64,000 bases of DNA from Herpetosiphon gulosus (GCF_039545135.1 NZ_BAABRU010000012.1:162588-226587); one strand, 5' to 3'. Positions 43,795-53,357 are shown, counted from the first letter of the stretch. Numbers and translations are program-made. Notes: generated by a model not told the origin, from the letters alone.

Positions 43795-45456
43795 ATGATG
43801 CGAATATTGACCCTAGGATTATTGGCTGTTTTGCTCACAGCATGTAGCCTCGGCTCCACACCAGCACCCACCAACGAGCCAACCACCCCGCCAATTCAAA
43901 TTCCGCAAGGTGGCACGCTAACCATTCGCACCGCCCAAGATATTCCAAGCTTGCACCCATGGAAGCCAACCAGCCACGAAGAAGCTCAACTTTTAGGCTT
44001 GCTCTATCGGGGGTTAACCAAACTTGATCAAAGCCTCGCGCCGCAACCCGACGTTGCCACAAGCTGGCAAAGCGATAGCGTCGGCCAAACGTTAACCATG
44101 ACCTTGCGCAGCGATATTCGCTGGCACGATGATACCGCCTTGACTGCTGCTGATGCGGCTTGGACGATCAGCGCCATGCAAAGCATCAGCCCAACCACTC
44201 CATTATTGACTGATCTTCAGGGTTTGGTGCGCAACGTGAGCGCACCCGACGACACAACCTTGGTGATTTCGTTGCGCGAACCCTATGCACCATTGCTCTC
44301 GGCCTTGAGCATGCCAATTTTGCCCAAGCATCTGTTTGAGCAACTTAGCCCAGTTGAGCTTGATCAGCTTAATCTTTTGACCCAGCCGATTGGTAGCGGG
44401 CCGTTTATGTTCGAAGAACGCACTGCTGGCTCAGCACTTAGCTTAATTCGCAATAGCAACTATATTGATGGCGTGCCTTATCTTGATCGTGTCGCATTTG
44501 TAGTTGCCCCCGATCCGCAAGTGGCCCGCCAAGCAGTGCGCGATGGCGATCTGTTGGCGGCAGAATTACCTTGGGAACAAAGCCAAGGCTTAGGGTCGTC
44601 CATTGGCACGGGTAGCTATCCTGAAAACGGCTTTTATTATCTGGCCTTCAATATGCGTGATGGTCGCATCTTCAGCGATCTACGGGTGCGCCAAGCCTTG
44701 GCATTAAGCCTCGATCTCAATACAATCGTCGAAACGGCTGGCCCCTCGGCTCAAGCAATTTTGAGCGATCATTTGCCAGGCACATGGGTAGCGCCAACTG
44801 GCGAGTTGCCCAAACGCAACTTAGATCAAGCCCGCGAATTACTGGATCAAGCAGGCTGGGTCTTGCCCGAAGGTGCGACGATTCGCGCCTCAAATGGAAT
44901 TACATTATCGATGGCGCTATTTGTGCGTGGCGATGATCAACGCCGAATCGAGGTTGCTGAACGGATCGCTGCCGCTGCCAGCCCAGTTGGCTTTAATATT
45001 GTGGTTACGCCAGCTGATTTTGAGAGCGTGATTCGCTCTAAGTTGGTGACACCCTTTGATTTTGATTTGGCCTTGATGAGTTGGGGCAATAGTCGAGTTG
45101 GCGGTTCGCCCTCGTACACTGCCTACGATCCTGATAATTTTTCGCTGTTTCATTCGAGCCAAATTTATCAAGGGGTTGCCGATGGGCGGCCAGGCTTGCG
45201 CAATTATGGCGCGTTCCAAAACACCAGTTTTGATAATTTATCGACAGCAGCGCGGGCACTTTACGCTACCGAACGCCGCCGCGAACTCTATCAACAAACC
45301 AACACAATCATTCAAACCGAATATCCGTATGTGTTTCTGTGGGCCGATCGGATTCCGGTCGCCTTGGCCAAACAGGTACGTTCAACCCAAGGTGAAATTC
45401 GGCTTGACACCGCTAATTGGCTGTATGATGTTCAACATTGGTATCTTGAGCCATAA
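43795..45456 (+). CDS. Peptide/nickel-type ABC substrate-binding lipoprotein
   Basis: The 553-aa protein has a lipoprotein signal with lipobox LLTAC and a short Thr/Pro-rich linker. An SBP family 5 domain follows: LYRGLTKLDQSLAPQPDVAT, SDIRWHDDTALTAADAAWTI, and DLRVRQALALSLDLNTIVETA. It binds peptides or other oligomers outside the membrane. No permease is next to it; the DppBC-like pair at 30-32 kb is on the other strand and may or may not be its partner. It precedes the glycerate kinase gene by 2 bp. Confidence 0.92.
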   Translation: MMRILTLGLLAVLLTACSLGSTPAPTNEPTTPPIQIPQGGTLTIRTAQDIPSLHPWKPTSHEEAQLLGLLYRGLTKLDQSLAPQPDVATSWQSDSVGQTLTMTLRSDIRWHDDTALTAADAAWTISAMQSISPTTPLLTDLQGLVRNVSAPDDTTLVISLREPYAPLLSALSMPILPKHLFEQLSPVELDQLNLLTQPIGSGPFMFEERTAGSALSLIRNSNYIDGVPYLDRVAFVVAPDPQVARQAVRDGDLLAAELPWEQSQGLGSSIGTGSYPENGFYYLAFNMRDGRIFSDLRVRQALALSLDLNTIVETAGPSAQAILSDHLPGTWVAPTGELPKRNLDQARELLDQAGWVLPEGATIRASNGITLSMALFVRGDDQRRIEVAERIAAAASPVGFNIVVTPADFESVIRSKLVTPFDFDLALMSWGNSRVGGSPSYTAYDPDNFSLFHSSQIYQGVADGRPGLRNYGAFQNTSFDNLSTAARALYATERRRELYQQTNTIIQTEYPYVFLWADRIPVALAKQVRSTQGEIRLDTANWLYDVQHWYLEP

Positions 45457-45458
45457 CG

Positions 45459-46787
45459 ATGGATACGGTTGCGATTGCCAAATTCAGCCAACAACTGATC
45501 GCCACCGCGATTGCCAGTGTTGATCCCCAGCGGGCAGTTTTGCAGGCATTGAAATGGGATGGCACTCGCTTAACGTGCGGTGCGTGGCAGTGGGCTGGAA
45601 CAGGCCGGATCATTGTGCTTGGCGCGGGCAAAGCTGGTGCACCAATGGCCGCCGCCGTGGAAAGCATTTTAGGTGCGCGAATTGATGCGGGTTTGGTGGT
45701 GGTCAAAGATGCGCATCGTGGCGATTTTGCCCTCAAGCGCATCCAATTGCTTGAAGCCAGCCACCCAAGCCCTGATCAACGGGGGTTGAAGGCGGCGCAG
45801 CAATGCGAAACATGGCTTCAGCAAACCCAAGCCGATGATTTGGTAATTGCGCTAATCTCTGGCGGAGCTTCGGCTTTATTGCCAGCGCCAGCCGGAGCAA
45901 TTAGCCTAGCCGATTTACAAACGTTAACCCAGTTGTTGCTGGCGTGCGGCGCACCGATCGAGCAGATCAACACGATTCGTAAGCATTGTGATCGCTTGAA
46001 GGGCGGGCAATTTGCGGCCTTGGCTCAGCCAGCTAGCCTGTTAAGTTTGGTGATTTCCGATGTGGTTGGCTCGCCGTTGAGCATTATTGCCTCAGGCCTG
46101 AGTGTGCCCGATACGGCGAGTTTTGCCGAGGCTTGGGCCATTCTCGAACAGTATGGGTTGATCGATCAGCTGCCTGTGAGCATTCACGACTATTTGCAAC
46201 ATGGAATTCGCCGGATAGTGCCATCGCATCCCGATGGCAGCGAGCCATGGTGGGGCAATGTACATACATCAATTATTGCCCGTAACGAAATGGCCCAAAC
46301 CGCAATCAAGCACTTGGCCGAGGCTCAAGGCTGGCAGGTCATTCAGGATCAGCAACCAATCACGGGTGAAGCGCAAGTGGTTGGGCAGCTGCTTGGGCAA
46401 CGCTTGCGCCAACTCGCTCAATCAAGCCAAACCCCAACGCTCTACCTTGCTGGCGGCGAAACCACGGTTAATTTAACTGGAATTCTGCCGCATTCACAGG
46501 GCGGTCGTAACGCTGAGTTAGCACTAGCAGCGGCTTTGGCGCTTGATGGTTGCCCCAACTGCCAAATAATTGCCTTGGCGACTGATGGCGGCGACGGCTC
46601 AAGCCCTGCTGCTGGTGCGATTGCCAACGGTCAAAGCATCGCCCAAGCTCGCAAGCTCGGGCTTGAGCCTCAACAAGCCTTGGCTATCCACGATAGCTAT
46701 GGCTTCTGGCAAGCACTCGGCAGCCCAATCGAGATTGGCCCAACCCTCACTAACGTCAACGATCTGGTGATTGGGATGGTTTGGTAG
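45459..46787 (+). CDS. Glycerate 2-kinase (MOFRL family)
   Basis: The 442-aa enzyme phosphorylates D-glycerate to 2-phosphoglycerate. The N-terminal DUF4147 part shows GRIIVLGAGKAGAPMAAAV and ISGGASALLPAPAGAISLADL. The MOFRL C-terminal part shows ALATDGGDGSSPAAGAI. A typical length is ~420-440. It follows the binding-protein gene by two bases, suggesting one transcript, although a functional link is not obvious. Confidence 0.92.
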   Translation: MDTVAIAKFSQQLIATAIASVDPQRAVLQALKWDGTRLTCGAWQWAGTGRIIVLGAGKAGAPMAAAVESILGARIDAGLVVVKDAHRGDFALKRIQLLEASHPSPDQRGLKAAQQCETWLQQTQADDLVIALISGGASALLPAPAGAISLADLQTLTQLLLACGAPIEQINTIRKHCDRLKGGQFAALAQPASLLSLVISDVVGSPLSIIASGLSVPDTASFAEAWAILEQYGLIDQLPVSIHDYLQHGIRRIVPSHPDGSEPWWGNVHTSIIARNEMAQTAIKHLAEAQGWQVIQDQQPITGEAQVVGQLLGQRLRQLAQSSQTPTLYLAGGETTVNLTGILPHSQGGRNAELALAAALALDGCPNCQIIALATDGGDGSSPAAGAIANGQSIAQARKLGLEPQQALAIHDSYGFWQALGSPIEIGPTLTNVNDLVIGMVW

Positions 46788-47906
46788 CTACAATACTGCC
46801 AAGGCCTGGGCCAAATCAGCAATCAAATCATCGGAGTGTTCTAAGCCGACCGAAAGCCGCAACAAGGCTGGTGGGGTTGGCGAATCTGGGCCTTCAAGGG
46901 TGGCCCGATGTTCAATCAAACTTTCAGGGCCACCAAGGCTGGTTGCCCGTGTCCATAATTTAACTTGAGCTGCCACCGCAATCGCCTCAGCCGCCCCACC
47001 AACTACCTCGAACGAAACCATGCCGCCCATGAGCAGCATTTGGCGCTGCGCTAATTCAAATTGAGGATGGCTAGCTAAGCCAGGATAATGCACTGCTTCT
47101 ACCTTGGGATGCTGAGCCAACCACTCAGCCACCGCCAAGGCATTGGCACAATGGCCGCGCAGTCGATAGGCCAAACTTTGCATACCGCGCAAAATCAACC
47201 AGCACTCGAAGGGCGATGGCACAGCTCCGGCCAGCACATGAATTTGCTTCAATCGTTGCCACCATGGGGTTGCAGTTTTGGTAATTAATGCACCACCCAG
47301 CACATCGCTATGGCCGCCAAGATATTTGGTGGTCGAATGCATCACCAAATCCACGCCCAAATCGAATGGGCGCTGACCAAGCGGGGTGGCCCAAGTATTA
47401 TCGCAAACCACCAATGCTCCAGCCGCATGGGCCAAACTACTGACTGCCGCCAGATCAGTTAAACGTAAGGTTGGGTTGGATGGCGTTTCGAGCCAAACCA
47501 AGGCAGGGGCTGGCTCCAAAGCTGCTTGCACCGCCGCCAAGTCGGTCATATCGACAAACTGAGCATCGAGATGGGCAAACACTTGGCGCACCGAATTGGC
47601 CGTGCCATTGTAGCAATCGCGGGGTAGCAATAAACGTTGGCCTGGAGCTAAACTTTGCAGCACCGCCGCTGTAGCCGCCGAACCAGAAGCAAACGCCGCC
47701 GCTTCAACTCCACCTTCGAGCGCTGCCAAGGCCTGCTCCAAGGCTTGGCGGGTGGGGTTGCCAAAGCGCGTATAAACAAACCCATGCGGCAAACTACCAT
47801 CGGGCGCTCGTTCAAATGTGCTAGCAAGATGAATCGGCGGCGTAACAGCACTGGTCGCAGCATCGACGCTACGACCAGCATGAATCAACAGAGTTTCAGG
47901 TTTCAT
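46788..47906 (-). CDS. Cys/Met metabolism PLP enzyme (cystathionine gamma-synthase/lyase type)
   Basis: The 372-aa PLP enzyme starts at ATG 47906. The PLP lysine is in MHSTTKYLGGHSDV. Typical blocks are PPIHLASTFE, GFVYTRFGNPTRQALEQALA, LVWLETPSNPTL and SLGGPESLIEHRATLEG. It belongs to trans-sulfuration enzymes, but gamma-synthase and gamma- or beta-lyase activity cannot be told apart by eye. The ribosome site is weak (TGAGAA). It is the last of four close minus-strand genes (gaps 16, 10 and 13 bp). Confidence 0.9.
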   Translation of the reverse strand: MKPETLLIHAGRSVDAATSAVTPPIHLASTFERAPDGSLPHGFVYTRFGNPTRQALEQALAALEGGVEAAAFASGSAATAAVLQSLAPGQRLLLPRDCYNGTANSVRQVFAHLDAQFVDMTDLAAVQAALEPAPALVWLETPSNPTLRLTDLAAVSSLAHAAGALVVCDNTWATPLGQRPFDLGVDLVMHSTTKYLGGHSDVLGGALITKTATPWWQRLKQIHVLAGAVPSPFECWLILRGMQSLAYRLRGHCANALAVAEWLAQHPKVEAVHYPGLASHPQFELAQRQMLLMGGMVSFEVVGGAAEAIAVAAQVKLWTRATSLGGPESLIEHRATLEGPDSPTPPALLRLSVGLEHSDDLIADLAQALAVL

Positions 47907-47919
47907 AAGGTTCTCAGGG

Positions 47920-48840
47920 CTAAGGAATGACCGGAACTGCGGTGGGAGCAACTGGCTCAATGTAGTTTGGCTGACTATCTTGGAAGTAGAGTGCACGGCC
48001 TAATAAGCCAATTTTGACCATCTGATTGGGATCGTTGGGGTGTAATTCAAGCCGACCACGCTCGAAATATTGTACTGTATGCACTGTGCGATCTTCAGGC
48101 AACACCTCTTGCAGCTCCTCGCTAATTGGCCAGCCCAGGAGATCGATGCCGCCGTTGGCTTCCCAAAATTCGAGGAATGCCCCCCGCAAGCCTTGTTGGG
48201 TCGCTTCGCTATAACGCAGGCCTGGGCGATTGGCAAAAAATTGCTGATTCGGAAAATCGCGGTTTTGGGTGAATTCAACCCCAACCCGGCCTGGCTGCAC
48301 TTCGTATTTCGTCGCTTGATGCTCGGGCCACCATTCTAGCCGCGTCCGCTCGAACCATTGAAATTGGCGACCATTTTCTTCGAGCAAGCCACTGATTGGT
48401 CGCCCGAAGATCCGTTCGCCACCATTCTTGACCCAATATGGCAAAAACAGCGGGTCGATCTCAGCAGCATAGCTTGGCAGGGCGTTCAATCCATCAACAC
48501 CATAAAAGCGTTGACCTTCGAGCGCCGCCGCCTCAACATCGAGCGAGCGATTGGATTGAGTTTGAACGCTATTGAGTAAAGGTTGCAACGTTGGCTGGGC
48601 ATTGCTATCGCTACCAAAAAGATTAAATAGATTGATATTATTGCCGCTGGCCAACAACAGCACCAAAAAGATGATCAGAATAATCGCCACACCAAACACC
48701 AAGGCCTGCATCGTCATACCTTGGGGAGCAATCGCTTCATCTTCTTGAATAATTGCTGAGGGCACCTCTTCCGGTTCTTCATCTGGCTCAAGATCGTTCT
48801 CAAATTCAAGAACTTCGGTTGGGGGAGTACGGTCGCTCAT
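47920..48840 (-). CDS. Single-span membrane protein with repeated FGRPIS/QWFER motifs
   Basis: The 306-aa protein has an acidic cytoplasmic N-terminus (~1-40) and one span (ALVFGVAIILIIFLVLLLA, ~46-64). A linker and an outside domain follow. The domain carries two repeats resembling LGFP-like units (IFGRPISGLLEENGRQFQWFERTRLE and LLGWPISEELQEV-VQYFERGRLE). Such motifs are common in Chloroflexota secreted proteins and may bind cell-surface sugars. GAGGAA precedes the ATG. It sits in the PolX-HIT operon; a link to DNA repair is not evident. Confidence 0.8.
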   Translation of the reverse strand: MSDRTPPTEVLEFENDLEPDEEPEEVPSAIIQEDEAIAPQGMTMQALVFGVAIILIIFLVLLLASGNNINLFNLFGSDSNAQPTLQPLLNSVQTQSNRSLDVEAAALEGQRFYGVDGLNALPSYAAEIDPLFLPYWVKNGGERIFGRPISGLLEENGRQFQWFERTRLEWWPEHQATKYEVQPGRVGVEFTQNRDFPNQQFFANRPGLRYSEATQQGLRGAFLEFWEANGGIDLLGWPISEELQEVLPEDRTVHTVQYFERGRLELHPNDPNQMVKIGLLGRALYFQDSQPNYIEPVAPTAVPVIP

Positions 48841-48850
48841 GGGCAGTTCC

Positions 48851-49264
48851 TCATGCTTGATTGTTAGCCCGCAAACGCTCGGCTAAAGCGGCAAATGCTG
48901 CGTGATCGGTTGGGTTTGGTCGCCAAAATGAGAACACTCCATCGCCTTCCCAGCGTGGAATGACGTGTACATGGTAGTAAAACACGACTTGGCCAGAAGC
49001 TGGGCGCGAGTTTTGCAACACATTAATCCCATCTGGCTTGAGCGTTTGCAACAATAATTGCGCTACCGTTTGCACCATCCGCGCCACCGCTGCCAGATCC
49101 TCAGGGTTGGTATCGAAAATATCGGTGCCAAAGCGTTTGGGAATGACCAACGTATGGCCTTGCGCTGCCGGATTAATATCTAAAAAGGCCAGGGTTTGAT
49201 CATTTTCGGCCACTTTATGGCAAGGCAATTCGCCGCGCACAATCTTGCTGAATATATCATTCAT
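48851..49264 (-). CDS. HIT-family hydrolase
   Basis: The 137-aa protein begins at ATG 49264, with GGAGG 8 bases upstream. HIT enzymes hydrolyse nucleotide phosphoramidates or dinucleoside polyphosphates. The DIFSKIVRGELPCHKV opening and LVIPKRF are typical. The signature is FYYHVHVIPR: the catalytic middle His98 and His100 are kept, but the first His of HxHxH is Tyr96. This may alter activity. It is 16 bp downstream of PolX and 10 bp upstream of the next gene. Confidence 0.9.
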   Translation of the reverse strand: MNDIFSKIVRGELPCHKVAENDQTLAFLDINPAAQGHTLVIPKRFGTDIFDTNPEDLAAVARMVQTVAQLLLQTLKPDGINVLQNSRPASGQVVFYYHVHVIPRWEGDGVFSFWRPNPTDHAAFAALAERLRANNQA

Positions 49265-49280
49265 TCGATCAGCCTCCAGA

Positions 49281-51017
49281 CTACGATTCGCTACTAAGCC
49301 CAAGTTTTTGTAATTTTTGTTGACGCAGCGCCAGGACTGCCTCAATTTCCCATGTGTTGATGACCTGCTGGTCACCAGCCCCGCCACGACGAGCCGTGAC
49401 AACCCCATAAAATAAATTATTGAACCCAGCAGTGGCATGGGCATCGGTGTTGATGCTGATGTTACAACCAGCCGCCAGCGCTGCCCGTACATTTGGCGCA
49501 TCTAAATCAAGCCGTTCCGGCCCAGCATTAACTTCCAAGACTGTGCCCGTTGCCGCTGCTGCCGCGATAATCTGATCCATATCATAATCGGCTCCAGCAC
49601 GACCATTCAGAATCCTCCCAGTTGGATGCCCAATGATCGTCACCAAGGGATGCTTGATCGCTCGCAGCATGCGGGCGGTCGATTCGTCACGGGGCTGGCG
49701 TAAGGCCACATGCGGCGAAGCCACCACTAAATCTAATGTGGCTAACACCTCATCGGGCAAGGCCAAACTGCCATCAGGCAAAATATCGACTTCGCAGCTT
49801 TGCAATAAGCGCAATGCATGGCCTTCGGCGGCTAATTGCAGATTGAGCGCATCGATTTCGGCGCGTTGAGCCAGCAAGCGTTCGCCATCGAGTCCACCAG
49901 TTACGCCCAAATAGGCGCTGTGATCAGCCACCGCCATATAGCGATAGCCCTTGGCAATGCCGGCGAGCGCCATCTCACGCAGGCTGGCACTGCCATCACT
50001 CCAAGTCGTGTGCCAATGTAAATCGCTGATAATCGCCGATTGTTCAAGTAATTTGGGCAATTGCTGAGCTTGGGCTAGCTCAATTTCGCCCCAACCTTCG
50101 CGTAATTCAGGCGCGATCCATTCCAAGCCTAAGGCTGCATACACCGCTGCTTCATCGGCAAAATCAGGAAAATTAAGCGGCTCAAGCTGCCAATTCTGGG
50201 TCTGAGCTAATTGATTTAAGCCTGCTACATGGCTAGTCGAGCCGGTCCAATAGACCAAAGCGCTGCCCCAATGTTCAGGCGCAACCGCCACAATCCAAGC
50301 ATTCATGCCATTATGCAACAACAAACGCAAGCCGTTGTCGCTGGGGGTGGCTTGGGCAACTTGGGGCAATTCTGCGATCGCAGCATAGGCAGCAGCTTGA
50401 TCTAAGGTGGCTACCACAAAATTTAAATCGCCAACACTTGATTGATAACGGCGGGTTGAGCCGACCACTTGCACCGCGCTAATGCTGGTAAGTTCGGCTA
50501 ATGTGGTGCTTAATGCTCGAGCCACGGGCAAGGCATCGACCAAGCGCAGCCGCAGCACCTGATTTTGCATAGCTTCGAGAGCGCTCAACACTTTGGCAGC
50601 ACTTTTAGCCCCAAAGCCCTTGATTTTGGCCAAACGTCCATCCTGAGCCGCTGCAAACAAGGCCTCAAGATCTTGAATACCCTCATCGCGAAAAAGGCGG
50701 GCGGCGGTTTTGGGGCCAATTTCGGGCACACGCAAAATTTGTAACAAGCCAGGTGGGACTTTTTCCAAAAGCTGATCGGCCAAAGCCGAATGACCATGGT
50801 CGAGCAATTCGCCAATAATTGCCGCGCTGGCCTCGCCAATATTGGGCAAACTGGTTAATAATCCTTGTTCGCGCAGGCTGGCAAGGCTGGTGGTTTGAGC
50901 GGCGAGGGTATCGCTAGCACGGCGATAGGCCGCCAATCGAAAACGATTTTCGCCGATCACTTCCAACGCATCGGCAATATCGGCAAAAACTTGGGCAATT
51001 GCTTGGTTGCTAAGCAT
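49281..51017 (-). CDS. polX: PolX-PHP protein with degenerate polymerase site
   Basis: The 578-aa protein has an N-terminal helix-hairpin-helix 8-kDa region (~1-150), a Pol beta-like catalytic region (~155-305) and a C-terminal PHP phosphoesterase (~328-560). In the polymerase part the usual GDxD reads GDLN (Asp197, Asn199). The third catalytic Asp position, normally in a DLR motif, reads AWIV (240-243). Polymerase activity is therefore probably lost. The PHP metal site is intact: DLHWHTTWSDG, ADHS, SCEVDI, ASPHVAL, GHPTGR and NTDAHAT. Non-polymerising PolX exonucleases of this kind are known in prokaryotes. A role in base excision repair is likely. Confidence 0.92.
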   Translation of the reverse strand: MLSNQAIAQVFADIADALEVIGENRFRLAAYRRASDTLAAQTTSLASLREQGLLTSLPNIGEASAAIIGELLDHGHSALADQLLEKVPPGLLQILRVPEIGPKTAARLFRDEGIQDLEALFAAAQDGRLAKIKGFGAKSAAKVLSALEAMQNQVLRLRLVDALPVARALSTTLAELTSISAVQVVGSTRRYQSSVGDLNFVVATLDQAAAYAAIAELPQVAQATPSDNGLRLLLHNGMNAWIVAVAPEHWGSALVYWTGSTSHVAGLNQLAQTQNWQLEPLNFPDFADEAAVYAALGLEWIAPELREGWGEIELAQAQQLPKLLEQSAIISDLHWHTTWSDGSASLREMALAGIAKGYRYMAVADHSAYLGVTGGLDGERLLAQRAEIDALNLQLAAEGHALRLLQSCEVDILPDGSLALPDEVLATLDLVVASPHVALRQPRDESTARMLRAIKHPLVTIIGHPTGRILNGRAGADYDMDQIIAAAAATGTVLEVNAGPERLDLDAPNVRAALAAGCNISINTDAHATAGFNNLFYGVVTARRGGAGDQQVINTWEIEAVLALRQQKLQKLGLSSES

Positions 51018-51550
51018 AATTTGGCTGTGCTCACGCTGAAAAAAAGAGCAGGAGTAGTAAAGTAGATTGTGGTCTGATTATAGCATGCTCGCCTTGGCCT
51101 GAGGCTTGGGATCATGCAGCAATCTAGCTTATCCGTTCTCGCTAGAACAAAGGCTTCAAGTTCAACATAATCCTGTGAGCTGTCACAAATTGCCTTTTAG
51201 TGACGGGGCGGAGGGGTGCTTTCAAGGGTAAGTTTTCGCTGCGAGCCACGGATCTGGTGGTTCATCAATGGATGCATGACTGCCCTGATTGTGATTGAGG
51301 GGGTGCAGGGGGATTAAAGCCCCCTGCGTCTCCCGCCTTGAGGCGGGACGGAAGGGTGGTGATCACGCATGATTCTGAACAACCGACCCTTGAAGGGCGG
51401 AGGGGTGGTGAAAAATGGCCGAGCATGGCTCATTCAGACAAGTTGCCCAAAGCAATAATGATTATTTTTGGCTATTTTGCCCTATAATGAGCAAACTCAG
51501 CTGGGCTATCATGCACAGTGGCTAGGTGTCAGCGAAGGAGCATTCAGGTT
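51018..51550. other. Intergenic region upstream of glnA
   Basis: No gene is supported. It contains the repeat at 51298-51350, an AAGGGCGGAGGGGTGG module seen twice, and a TATAAT (51483-51488) that could serve glnA although no clear -35 box is visible. Confidence 0.5.
51298..51350. repeat. CCCGCCT-AGGCGGG repeat, copy 2 with two hairpins
   Basis: GCAGGGGG (51305-51312) pairs with CCCCCTGC (51320-51327); CCCGCCT (51332-51338) pairs with AGGCGGG (51341-51347). Together with flanking GGACGGAAGGGTGG it matches the repeat at 26717-26768 in the opposite order. Confidence 0.55.
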
Positions 51551-52885
51551 ATGCCAGTCACAAAAGAAGAAATTTTAGCAAAAATTGTCGAACAAAAAGT
51601 CCAGTTTATTAATCTCCAATTTACCGATATTGTTGGGATTATTAAAAATGTGACGATTCCTGTTTCGCAAATTCACGAAGCACTCGACCATGGCGTTTGG
51701 TTCGATGGCTCTTCAATTGAAGGTTTTGCCCGCATCGCCGAAAGCGATATGTATTTGGTGCCCGACCTCAACACCTATGCAGTGATTCCATGGGAGAGCA
51801 CTGGCGATTATATTACTGCTCGTTTTATCTGCGATGTCTACACGCCTGATGATCAACCATTTGCTGGCGACCCACGCCATGTGCTCAAACGCACGTTGGC
51901 CCAAGCCGCCGAATTGGGCTTTATCTACAATACTGGGCCGGAGTTGGAGTTTTTCTTGTTTAAGCCAGGCCCGAACGGCGAGTTAATCCCCATTCCCCAC
52001 GATGCGGCGGGTTATTTTGATGTTTCAACTGATTATGCCACCCACATTCGTCGCCAGATGGTGGCTTCATTACAAACCTTTGGAATCAAAGTTGAAGCCA
52101 GCCATCACGAAGTGGCGATTGGCCAGCATGAAATTGATTTTGAATATGGCGATGCGCTGACCACGGCTGATCATACCGTTACTTTTCGCACGGTGTTGAA
52201 GGCAATTGCCCAATTGAATGGCTTGCATGCCACCTTTATGCCCAAGCCAATCGCAGGCATCAACGGGTCGGGCATGCACGTGCATCAAAGTTTGTCATCG
52301 ATCGTAACGGGCCGCAACGAGTTTCATGATCACGAAACTAATAATTTATCGTTGTTGGCGCAGCATTTTACCGCAGGCTTGCTCGACCATGCCTTGGGCA
52401 TGACCGCCGTACTGGCTCCATTGGTCAACTCCTATAAACGGCTCGTGCCTGGCTACGAAGCGCCAATTTATGTTAGTTGGGGGCGGACCAACCGCTCAGC
52501 TTTAGTGCGTATTCCACGGATCAGCGCTGGCCGCTCGAACCAAGCCACCCGCATCGAGCTACGCTGCCCTGACCCATCAGCCAACCCCTATTTGGCTTTT
52601 TCGGTGATGTTGGCTGCTGGCCTTGATGGAATTAAGCGCAAACTTATGCCACCACCCTCAGCCGAAGAAGATTTGTACCATGTTGACCCGATTGCCCGCG
52701 GTCTAAAAACCTTGCCGGTTTCATTGGGCGAGGCTTTAGAAGAATTAAAGCGTGATAGTGTGATTCAAGAAGCCTTGGGCGAACACATTTACGAGCGCTA
52801 TATCGAGGCCAAAACCCAAGAATGGGATGCCTACCGCCGCCACGTCTCACAATGGGAACTTGACCGCTATCTACCAATTTATTAG
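51551..52885 (+). CDS. glnA: Glutamine synthetase, type I-alpha
   Basis: The 444-aa enzyme makes glutamine from glutamate, ammonia and ATP. The ATG at 51551 has GAAGGAG 10 bases upstream; a GTG at 51518 precedes that site and is rejected. Blocks seen: LQFTDIVGIIKNVTIP, FDGSSIEGFARIAESDM, NGSGMHVHQSL and NPYLAFSVMLAAGLDGI. The short length and C-terminus (HIYERYIEAKTQEWDAYR) place it with Bacillus-like GSI-alpha, which lacks the adenylylation loop, so control is by feedback and partner proteins rather than AMP addition. Confidence 0.96.
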   Translation: MPVTKEEILAKIVEQKVQFINLQFTDIVGIIKNVTIPVSQIHEALDHGVWFDGSSIEGFARIAESDMYLVPDLNTYAVIPWESTGDYITARFICDVYTPDDQPFAGDPRHVLKRTLAQAAELGFIYNTGPELEFFLFKPGPNGELIPIPHDAAGYFDVSTDYATHIRRQMVASLQTFGIKVEASHHEVAIGQHEIDFEYGDALTTADHTVTFRTVLKAIAQLNGLHATFMPKPIAGINGSGMHVHQSLSSIVTGRNEFHDHETNNLSLLAQHFTAGLLDHALGMTAVLAPLVNSYKRLVPGYEAPIYVSWGRTNRSALVRIPRISAGRSNQATRIELRCPDPSANPYLAFSVMLAAGLDGIKRKLMPPPSAEEDLYHVDPIARGLKTLPVSLGEALEELKRDSVIQEALGEHIYERYIEAKTQEWDAYRRHVSQWELDRYLPIY

Positions 52886-52963
52886 CAATTGGGGATTGGT
52901 TATTGGGGATCGGGGATCGAACTTTAACGCAGAGGCGCAGAGGACGATTGGTTATAGGCTATG

Positions 52964-53135
52964 TGTAATGGTTTATGAGGTTGGCAACCACCAGTATCCC
53001 CTCACCCCCTCACCCCCTCTCCCGCCCGCGAGGCGAGGGGGAATCGCTCAGGGACTCCCCTCGCCCGCCGCAATGGGAGAGGGGTTGGGGGTGAGGGAAT
53101 GAGAGAAATGGTTGTTAACCCAATGACCCATTACA
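52964..53135. mobile_element. MITE-like element with GC-rich hairpin core (copy 2)
   Basis: The 172-bp element begins TGTAATGGTTTATGAGG and its inverse ends at 53135 (terminal repeats match about 20 of 27 bases). Its core has CCTCACCCCCTCTCCC and GGGAGAGGGGTTGGGGGTGAG arms. Ends and core match copy 1 at 12093-12268. Confidence 0.6.
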
Positions 53136-53327
53136 ACTATGGGCTATCGCAACATATGGTGGAGTTTCCATAGCCTTCAGCCGATAGCCTCTCATCCCTC
53201 TGCGCCTCTACATTAAATTCTGCCCTTCAAGCATTGATCTTTGCTTAATTCGCAACACCTAAACTTCATCCTTCATAATTCATCCCTCATAATTTCTCAT
53301 GACGCAGTGTGTCGAAAATAAAGCTCT

Positions 53328-53357
53328 CTGACGGCATGCAATGCGATATGCTATAAT
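53328..53357 (+). promoter_or_regulatory. Predicted promoter of the pdh operon
   Basis: CTGACG (53328-53333), an 18-base spacer and a perfect TATAAT (53352-53357). The leader to pdhA is about 130 nt. Confidence 0.6.

Noticed and set aside
49265..49501. N-terminal extension of the HIT protein
   Set aside because: It overlaps the PolX coding region in another frame, while ATG 49264 has GGAGG in front.
51518..51550. Eleven extra N-terminal residues of glutamine synthetase from GTG 51518
   Set aside because: The ribosome site GAAGGAG at 51534-51540 would lie inside the gene, and the family begins at the later ATG.
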